Shown: in pieces, positions 8,071 through 12,355 of the stretch
Layout of the letters: each line of letters begins with the position of its first letter
How positions within the stretch are numbered: position 1 is the stretch's first letter
Assembly: GCA_005883695.1 (NCBI GenBank)
Contig: VBBV01000093.1
Span: 1-12,355 of the forward strand
Reading direction: 5' to 3'
DNA length: 12,355 nt
From: Candidatus Bathyarchaeota archaeon
GTDB lineage: Archaea; Thermoproteota; Bathyarchaeia; 40CM-2-53-6
Notes under the pieces: generated by a model
What the model saw: only the letters and a program-made list of their open reading frames with translations
Told to the model about the DNA's origin: nothing
The model's database searches: none
Made by a program: the position numbers and the translations under genes

Positions 8071-8649
8071 TTATTGTCGTATTTGTTCGAGGAGTCCTGA
8101 GATTTCCGTCCAGCTCTCGACCCTGAAGACTTGGCGCAGTTCAGGGACGGTTCGGTTCCATGGCCGACTGTAGAGTATTCCCCACATCTTCGGGTTGCGC
8201 GAGATAAGAGGCATCAGTTCTGGTGCGTCATCGATGTATACATCATAGTTGAGAAAGATCTTGTCTTTCCAACCTGGCACCCGTACGAATCGCTCATAGA
8301 GTATCTTATGTTCGGCGAGCCAGTTCTTGGCCGCGTTAACACTCTCTTTACTGCGCCCAGTAACTACGTCAATCTGTCCCGAACGGGATATCTTTCGGAC
8401 TTTTTCCGCCAGTCTTGGTTCTGTTGGTGGTATGTTCTCCCAGTCATCCCATGCTTCATCCAGAAACTGGAAGAACTGTTCCCTGCTGATGCCCAGCTTG
8501 CGCCAGGCTGCCCACGTATCGAGATCGGCAAGGGTGAAGCTTGTGCCTAGGAACTCGTTAGCGCGTTTGCACCATGCTTCCATCGTCTCAGCAAGGACCC
8601 CATCGAGGTCGACCGCGATTCTCAAGTGCTCGTGTTGGGATCTAGACAA
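8071..8649 (-). CDS. HAD-superfamily phosphatase, 5' nucleotidase-like
   Basis: A 192-residue soluble hydrolase. The HAD nucleophile motif is DLDGVLAET at residues 14-22 (Asp14 nucleophile, Asp16 acid/base). Motif II is VVTGRS (95-100, Thr97), a lysine of motif III is at 128 or 130, and motif IV is YIDDAPEL (138-145) with two aspartates. The cap is a short helical insert rich in Trp after residue 30 (LDTWAAWRKLG), which resembles the 5'(3')-deoxyribonucleotidase (NT5C) branch, so dephosphorylation of a nucleotide or other small phosphate is the best guess. The start is a TTG at 8649; a second TTG at 8625 would still keep the whole motif. It is transcribed away from the nitroreductase gene, with 58 bases between the two start codons. 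Confidence 0.75.
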   Translation of the reverse strand: MSRSQHEHLRIAVDLDGVLAETMEAWCKRANEFLGTSFTLADLDTWAAWRKLGISREQFFQFLDEAWDDWENIPPTEPRLAEKVRKISRSGQIDVVTGRSKESVNAAKNWLAEHKILYERFVRVPGWKDKIFLNYDVYIDDAPELMPLISRNPKMWGILYSRPWNRTVPELRQVFRVESWTEISGLLEQIRQ

Positions 8650-8662
8650 TTGACAATGTCAA
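8650..8662. promoter_or_regulatory. Perfect 13-bp palindrome, candidate operator
   Basis: TTGACA-A-TGTCAA is a perfect inverted repeat with one central base. It touches the TTG start of the HAD gene, at its predicted transcription start, and lies about 20 bases upstream of the TATA-like box of the nitroreductase. A dimeric regulator bound here could block the HAD promoter and act from upstream on the divergent gene. No regulator gene is in the window, and a single copy may be chance. Confidence 0.35.
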
Positions 8663-8677
8663 GTTTGGGCGCGAGAG

Positions 8678-8686
8678 TCTTTAACC
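8678..8686 (+). promoter_or_regulatory. TATA-like box for the nitroreductase, possibly shared with HAD
   Basis: TCTTTAACC is centred 26 bases before the ATG at 8708, which fits a leaderless transcript starting at or near the ATG. Read on the other strand, GTTAAAG is centred about 34 bases before the HAD start, so the same bases could serve both directions. Confidence 0.45.
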
Positions 8687-8707
8687 TTAGGCGAAGCCCG
8701 GTTCAGC

Positions 8708-9316
8708 ATGCCGCGAGAGATGACCGTTTTGGAAGGGATAGGCTCTCTTAGGTCGGTCCGGAAATTCAAGCCTGACCCAGTTGCCGAGGACAAGATTCGG
8801 GTTATTCTTGAGTCTGCGTCGAAGGCTGCCTCTGGCAGCAATACTCAGCCATGGGAATTTGTTGTTGTCCGTGACGCAAAGGTGAAAGCGCGCCTGAAAG
8901 AGCCTATGCTCAGAACATGGCTCGAAAGGCTTGCTGGTAGTTCGGGAATGTCTCCTCGGATGAGGGATGTTTATGATGAGGCCACGGAGATGCTTCGAAA
9001 CACCGAGACAATACCCGTCATAGTCTATTGCTGCGTCGACTTGAACCGTGTTGGAAAGAGTGAGGAGGTCAGGTATGCGAGTATCTATCCGGCAGTTCAG
9101 AACCTTATGCTGGCAGCCCATGCGTTGAGTCTCGCGACATGCCTGACCGTTCACGGGTCCACCGCGACACGTGGAGAACCGGAGGTCAAGAAGATCCTGG
9201 GGATCCCGGATCACGTTAAGGTAGCCTGTCTGGTCTACCTTGGATTTCCAGCCGTTAAACTCGGCCGTCCCAAGAGGAAACCTATCGAGAAATTCGTCCA
9301 CTACGACCGTTGGTAG
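8708..9316 (+). CDS. Nitroreductase-family flavin oxidoreductase
   Basis: A 202-residue FMN-dependent oxidoreductase of the nitroreductase fold, active as a homodimer in the cytoplasm. The N-terminal SLRSVRKFKPDPV (13-25) supplies the arginines that bind the flavin phosphate, and SGSNTQPWEFVVV (42-54) is the family signature after helix 2. The C-terminal half has YPAVQNLMLAAHALSLATC (126-144), the usual helix over the flavin, and VKVACLVYLGFP (about 170-181). The last part, KLGRPKRKPIEKFVHYDRW, is the closing segment common in these proteins. The substrate cannot be told; quinones, nitro compounds and F420- or NAD(P)H-linked reduction are all known in the family. The ATG start agrees with a TATA-like box 26 bases upstream, and the promoter is divergent with the HAD phosphatase. 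Confidence 0.88.
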   Translation: MPREMTVLEGIGSLRSVRKFKPDPVAEDKIRVILESASKAASGSNTQPWEFVVVRDAKVKARLKEPMLRTWLERLAGSSGMSPRMRDVYDEATEMLRNTETIPVIVYCCVDLNRVGKSEEVRYASIYPAVQNLMLAAHALSLATCLTVHGSTATRGEPEVKKILGIPDHVKVACLVYLGFPAVKLGRPKRKPIEKFVHYDRW

Positions 9317-9366
9317 TTGTATCAACATTTTACTTGGCTTCTGCGCCCAAAATGAACCCTGATTGT

Positions 9367-9595
9367 GAATCTGGGACGCCTCTAGGAACTCTCCCGAAAT
9401 TCGTTCGGAATTGTCGCCATCTTTCCAATGCCATCCAAGCCCGGATTGGGCATTAATCGGCTTTTCTCGCTCGGAAGCAGTGCCAGACAGGAAATGGTTT
9501 CCGGAAAATAGGGGGTCTTAGCGACCGAGTCCCGCGTCGCAAGAGTGGTTGAGGGAATCACTAATCATAATTCGAGATATCACCCATTATCAGCC
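9367..9595. repeat. Degenerate ~230-bp repeat unit, copy A
   Basis: This is the first of two imperfect copies in direct orientation filling most of the gene-free stretch 9317-9843. Shared blocks with copy B, in the same order, include GAATCTGGGA, AAT-TCGTTC, TCGCC, CATCCAA-CCCG, TGCCAGACAG, a G-rich AGGGGGT, CGCAAGAG-GTTGA and, last, TATCAGCC-like TTATCAGCC. Copy A has a hairpin AATGCC-ATCC/GGAT-TG-GGCATT at 9427-9454 and a small hairpin CCGAA-loop-TTCGG at 9394-9408. No long frame is open through copy A on either strand, so the pair looks non-coding. The bases before it (9317-9366) show nothing clear. Confidence 0.6.
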
Positions 9596-9603
9596 CCGTT
9601 CTC

Positions 9604-9836
9604 GAATCTGGGAGCCCTTCCCAACACTGCCCGAGAAATCGTTCTTGACAGAGCGATAAAACCGGATTTTTCGCCTCGGCATCCAACCCCGAACCATGCC
9701 CTGAATCGCGAGACTCGCCTGGAATCCTGCCAGACAGCAAGTGACCTCTCCAGAAAAGGGGGTATTGTTCGACGACTTTACGACGCAAGAGCAGTTGACG
9801 CGAAACTTCTGGTTCACGAATCGCCTATAATCAGCC
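9604..9836. repeat. Degenerate ~230-bp repeat unit, copy B
   Basis: The second copy begins 237 bases after copy A, with only eight bases between the end of A and its start, and ends seven bases before the stop of the zinc-ribbon gene. It keeps the order of the shared blocks but has indels. The small hairpin of copy A is kept as AGAA-ATCG-TTCT at about 9630-9641, with paired bases changed on both sides. On the minus strand the unit begins with GGCTGATTATAGG, which is TATA-like, so it could be transcribed that way. Frames that happen to be open here are not open in copy A. Confidence 0.6.
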
Positions 9837-9843
9837 TTGATCT

Positions 9844-10209
9844 CTATTGTTCGCTACTAGTCGAAGTCTCTCCGGTCTTGTCGCCCGTGCCGAAAATGGA
9901 ACTAGTGTCCGAGAAGATCGAATCTGTTTCCGTTGATGAGGACCCGAAAAGGGAACTGTCTGAGGGCACCTGCCAAGACGGTAATGTTGCATCAGGGTTC
10001 ACGACAGTATTCGCCAACTCTGTTTTCGTTGCAGGCTTGAGTTTCTTTCCTTCCTTAACATACACTACCACAATTTTGTATGATTCGTGGCAGCTCTTGC
10101 ATCGTCCAGCCTGGACTATTCTCTTGAGCTTAAGAGTACGAGTCTTGCACTCGGGACAATCGACGAAACGGCTTCGTGCAACAGGTTCTTCCTGGTTGAC
10201 GGTCTTCAT
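9844..10209 (-). CDS. Zinc-ribbon protein with Ser/Thr-rich acidic tail
   Basis: A 121-residue protein in two parts. Residues 15-52 form one zinc ribbon, FVDCPEC with Cys18/Cys21 and CKSC with Cys37/Cys40, separated by a basic strand (KTRTLKLKRIVQAG). The fold looks somewhat like the transcription factor Elf1 or other RNA-polymerase-type ribbons, but the match is too weak for a name. From about residue 70 the chain is low-complexity, rich in Ser, Thr and Asp, with three spaced copies of [SD]S[IL]F[GS]: SSLFG (85-89), DSIFS (96-100) and SSIFG (103-107). These look like short docking motifs on a disordered tail. No signal peptide or membrane helix is seen. It is divergent from the helical/SPFH pair, across a 238-base gap. 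Its function is not known to me. Confidence 0.7.
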   Translation of the reverse strand: MKTVNQEEPVARSRFVDCPECKTRTLKLKRIVQAGRCKSCHESYKIVVVYVKEGKKLKPATKTELANTVVNPDATLPSWQVPSDSSLFGSSSTETDSIFSDTSSIFGTGDKTGETSTSSEQ

Positions 10210-10397
10210 CTGCGCGACGGCATCAACCCGTGAATCTCGACATAGCCATTCTGTAACCAGTGCCGAAGACTAATCGTCACCTATTCCCTCTCTGATATCC
10301 AACACGAACTTTTCCCTTTGCTGGTCTATCTCCAGGGTCGGGCATCAAATGGAAAAATGCGCAGTCCCAGATTTCGCCCCGCATGGGTTTTGACACC

Positions 10398-10405
10398 CTT
10401 AAAAG
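10398..10405 (+). promoter_or_regulatory. TATA-like box for the helical/SPFH operon
   Basis: CTTAAAAG is centred about 46 bases before the TTG at 10448, giving a leader of roughly 20 bases. The leader contains GGGAAAGG at 10433-10440, seven bases before the TTG, which may serve as the ribosome binding site and supports that unusual start. The rest of the 238-base gap from 10210 shows no other clear element; a minus-strand promoter for the zinc-ribbon gene is not obvious. Confidence 0.5.
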
Positions 10406-10447
10406 TAACTTACACAAGAAAACTGAACATTAGGGAAAGGTTCGAAG

Positions 10448-10990
10448 TTGAGCCAGCCGAGCAGCTCGTTCTACGACAGGGCGAAGTCCCAGACCAATCT
10501 GCAAGAGAAAATCATGCTCCTGATTCCAGGATTTCATGGATACAAGGAGAGGGAAATCCGTCGTGAGTCAGATAAGCTTCTCAGAAACCAGATCTATCAG
10601 AAACTGTCCAGTGCAGAATCGCAAGCGAAGGACACCTACAGGTCGCTTGTCAACCAGGGTATCAATGACACTTGGGACGACACAGATCACTTGATGGCTC
10701 GGCTCGATCGGGTTGTCGAACGCATCAACCATTCAGAATACGGATATGCCGGCTTCTTCGATGTCACGAAGGTCAAGGAGCCTGACTTGGATAGAATGAT
10801 GGACTATGACATGCAACTCCTGCAAATGACAGATAGCGTAACAACCGCAGTTCAAGGACTCAAGGACTCCGTGGACAACGGGCGCGTCCAAGAAGCGAAA
10901 GGAAAGATTTCCGATGCGTTGAAAGCAGTCGACTCTCTTGAAACCGCCTATAACGGACGTAAAGACGTGATCTTGGGAGTCCAGCAGTAA
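10448..10990 (+). CDS. Conserved helical protein, SPFH partner
   Basis: A 180-residue, mostly helical soluble protein without signal peptide or membrane segment. Two stretches look conserved: IPGFHGYKEREIRRESDKLLR (about 26-46) and YGYAGFFDVTKVKEPDL (98-114); the segments between and after them have a coiled-coil-like heptad pattern. From memory, helical proteins with a similar PGF-x-GY start and a later GYAG motif occur next to SPFH genes in archaea and bacteria, but I could not search. Its stop overlaps the ATG of the SPFH gene in TAATG, so the two are translationally coupled and likely form one complex. An in-frame TGA at 10424 makes TTG 10448 the only sensible start. It could act like PspA as a membrane-associated scaffold, but it is not an obvious PspA homologue. 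Confidence 0.8.
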   Translation: MSQPSSSFYDRAKSQTNLQEKIMLLIPGFHGYKEREIRRESDKLLRNQIYQKLSSAESQAKDTYRSLVNQGINDTWDDTDHLMARLDRVVERINHSEYGYAGFFDVTKVKEPDLDRMMDYDMQLLQMTDSVTTAVQGLKDSVDNGRVQEAKGKISDALKAVDSLETAYNGRKDVILGVQQ

Positions 10991-11964
10991 TGCCTCAAGT
11001 CATAGAATGGAGAGGAGCAGGCCCAGACGACATCGTCTGGCGATACCCAGTAGAAGAAATAACAAACGCCGCGCAACTGGTCGTTCACGAGTACGAAACG
11101 GCCGTCTTCCTCAAAGACGGTAAAGCATACGACGTCTTTCCGCCAGGAAGGCACACTCTCACAACGCTCAATCTCCCCCTCATAACTTCAGCATACCGCA
11201 TATTCTTCGGGGGCAAGACCCCCTTCACCGCCACGGTGATCTACGTCTCCACGAAACAGTTCGCCGGCAAATGGGGCGCGAAGGCACAGACGACAGAGCT
11301 CGCTCCATTAATGGTTCACGGGACAGCTTGGCTTAGGGTAACTGACCCGAACCTGTTCGTTAACGAGGTCGTTGGAGGACAGGGTGCTTATGCTACTTCA
11401 CAAGTGGACGATTTCATCCGAGGATTCATCAACGAGAGAGTCATCGATGAAATGTCGAAATATGATCTTCAAACAGCATTCACCCAGCTCGACAAGGCAT
11501 CGGTTACTGTAAAGGTCAACATTAACGATGCTTTGAAGAGGATCGGAACAGACCTTGTTGATTTCAAGTTCGAAGGCATCGACACCTCTGACCAGTTCCG
11601 AGACAGACTCTTCTGGATCAAACAAAGAGCAGCCACGTCAGACGTACTGAGGATGGAGACTGCTAAGGACATTGGAGCTAGCCTCGGCTCCTCTTCAGGC
11701 GCAGGCCTCGGGTCAGGAATGGTCTTGATACCCCAGGTAATGAACGCGCAGATGCAACCCTCAATGCAGCCCCAGGCGGCACTCGTCGCATGCCCCAAGT
11801 GCGGAAACGGGGTTCAACAGGGAGCTCGATTCTGCCCTAACTGTGGAGCAACCATGTTCGTAGCACCACCCCCTGCACAAGCTATGACACCCTGTCCCAG
11901 CTGCGGGAAACCGGTCGCCGCCGGGACCAAATTCTGCCCCGAATGCGGGCAAAAAATGCAATAA
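10990..11964 (+). CDS. SPFH-domain protein with two C-terminal zinc ribbons (YdjI/COG4260-like)
   Basis: A 324-residue protein. Residues 1 to about 225 form an SPFH (stomatin/prohibitin) domain: an opening VIEWRGAGPDDIVWRYP, then QLVVHEYETAVFLKDGKAYDVFPPGRHTL (29-57). There is no N-terminal membrane helix, so membrane contact would be peripheral. A Gly/Ser-rich linker (229-243) is followed by two zinc ribbons: Cys268/271/282/285 and Cys302/305/316/319 (a double zinc ribbon). This arrangement is that of COG4260, which includes Bacillus YdjI, a partner of the PspA-type protein YdjF in a membrane stress operon. The TAATG overlap couples it to the helical gene upstream. The likely role is a membrane-surface scaffold that recruits other proteins; the target is inference. 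The start ATG is fixed by the overlap. Confidence 0.9.
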   Translation: MPQVIEWRGAGPDDIVWRYPVEEITNAAQLVVHEYETAVFLKDGKAYDVFPPGRHTLTTLNLPLITSAYRIFFGGKTPFTATVIYVSTKQFAGKWGAKAQTTELAPLMVHGTAWLRVTDPNLFVNEVVGGQGAYATSQVDDFIRGFINERVIDEMSKYDLQTAFTQLDKASVTVKVNINDALKRIGTDLVDFKFEGIDTSDQFRDRLFWIKQRAATSDVLRMETAKDIGASLGSSSGAGLGSGMVLIPQVMNAQMQPSMQPQAALVACPKCGNGVQQGARFCPNCGATMFVAPPPAQAMTPCPSCGKPVAAGTKFCPECGQKMQ

Positions 11965-12043
11965 GATAGTGTTTCTGGAAGAATAAACCAGCCCGACAAG
12001 GGCGAGCATCGAACCAGCATCTATAGTCCCGTCTCAAGACAAG

Positions 12044-12053
12044 GGTATAAGAA
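12044..12053 (+). promoter_or_regulatory. TATA-like box for csl4
   Basis: GGTATAAGAA is centred about 53 bases before the ATG at 12101, so the transcript would have a leader of roughly 27 bases. The leader includes GAAAGG at 12081-12086, which is somewhat far (14 bases) from the ATG for a ribosome binding site. The gap 11965-12043 behind the SPFH gene shows no T-run terminator. Confidence 0.45.
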
Positions 12054-12100
12054 TCGGGCAGACCAAAAGAGGCCGTTCCTGAAAGGTTACCAGAACAGCC

Positions 12101-12355
12101 ATGATAAAAAAGCTGGACGGACAATTCGTCGTTCCCGACGAAAAGCTTGGCGTTGTCGAAGAATTCATGCCAGGTCGTGGAACGGTCGAGGCGGACGGAA
12201 CAGTCTACTCGTCTCAGACAGGAGTGGCAGCAGTTGATTCCAACCGCCACATAGTTTCGGTAAAAACTTCTGCTGGACCCCCAATTGTCCCTGAGGAAGG
12301 TTCCACGATAATCGGTGTTGTTGAGAAGGTCCAAGAGAAAATGGCCATCGTCAAC
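12101..12355 (+). CDS. csl4: Exosome RNA-binding cap subunit Csl4, 3' end outside the window
   Basis: The first 85 codons are present. They run to the edge without a stop, so the frame is a partial gene. The protein opens IKKLDGQFVVPDEKLGVVEEFMPGRG, the N-terminal domain of Csl4, including the EEF-x-PG-x-G turn at residues 20-26. It continues through SSQTGVAAVDSNRHIVSV and enters the S1 RNA-binding domain at about residue 66 (STIIGVVEKVQEKMAIV). Csl4 caps the Rrp41/Rrp42 ring of the archaeal exosome and helps recruit RNA, so it acts in 3'-5' RNA decay and tailing. The C-terminal zinc ribbon expected in the family would lie beyond the window. It has its own TATA-like box, so it is not clearly in the SPFH operon. 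ATG 12101 is the family-consistent start. Confidence 0.93.
   Translation, partial: MIKKLDGQFVVPDEKLGVVEEFMPGRGTVEADGTVYSSQTGVAAVDSNRHIVSVKTSAGPPIVPEEGSTIIGVVEKVQEKMAIVN

Noticed and set aside
9561..9817. Two overlapping minus-strand frames of 75 codons within repeat copy B
   Set aside because: The frames are open only in copy B; the homologous stretch in copy A has stops, so they are probably chance.
9317..9843. CRISPR array, tRNA or RNase P RNA in the gene-free stretch
   Set aside because: There are only two long, diverged copies without regular spacers, and I found no cloverleaf pairing, no T-loop/anticodon pattern and no RNase P core motif.
9545..10273. A long open frame of 242 codons on the plus strand across the repeats and the zinc-ribbon gene
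   Set aside because: It lies antisense to a gene with a clear zinc ribbon, has no recognisable domain, and starts in copy B-type repeat sequence that is not open in copy A.
10364..10375. GTCCCAGATTTC as an inverted copy of the start of repeat unit A
   Set aside because: The match is about 11 of 12 bases and does not extend on either side, so it may be chance.

Overview
The window looks like archaeal chromosome of roughly balanced base composition. Three things point that way. The last gene, cut by the window edge, is the exosome cap subunit Csl4. The largest gene is a full-length Lhr-family helicase. Most genes have a TATA-like box about 25-33 bases before the start codon and little or no leader, and GTG and TTG starts are common. 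I cannot place it below domain level with confidence; a TACK-type lineage is possible but not shown.

Layout. From 1 to 1062 (+) lie the end of a small membrane protein and a UbiE/MenG-like methyltransferase, probably one transcript. From 1095 to 7923 nearly everything is on the minus strand. In order of transcription these are a lipoyl carrier protein (gcvH), an Lhr helicase, a metallo-beta-lactamase-fold hydrolase, methionine-R-sulfoxide reductase (msrB), an FTR1-like two-half membrane protein broken by a frame change, and an MFS transporter. From 8071 to 9316 an HAD phosphatase (-) and a nitroreductase (+) are divergent around a shared TATA-like element, with a perfect 13-bp palindrome beside it. 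From 9317 to 9843 there is no gene, but about 470 bases hold two diverged, nearly tandem copies of a ~230-bp unit. From 9844 to 12355 lies the most system-like part: a zinc-ribbon protein with a Ser/Thr-rich tail (-), then, divergent, a helical protein overlapping an SPFH protein with two C-terminal zinc ribbons (+), then csl4.

How the genes work together. Most are independent housekeeping or redox genes: MsrB repairs oxidised methionine, the nitroreductase is a flavin oxidoreductase, GcvH carries aminomethyl groups on lipoate, Lhr is a DNA/RNA helicase, and Csl4 is part of RNA decay. The helical/SPFH pair shares one start/stop overlap, so the two proteins are probably made together. The SPFH protein resembles YdjI of Bacillus, which works with PspA in membrane stress, so a membrane-surface scaffold or stress role is the best inference. 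The two items most worth following are the duplicated non-coding unit at 9367-9836 and the frame change between the two halves of the FTR1-like protein.
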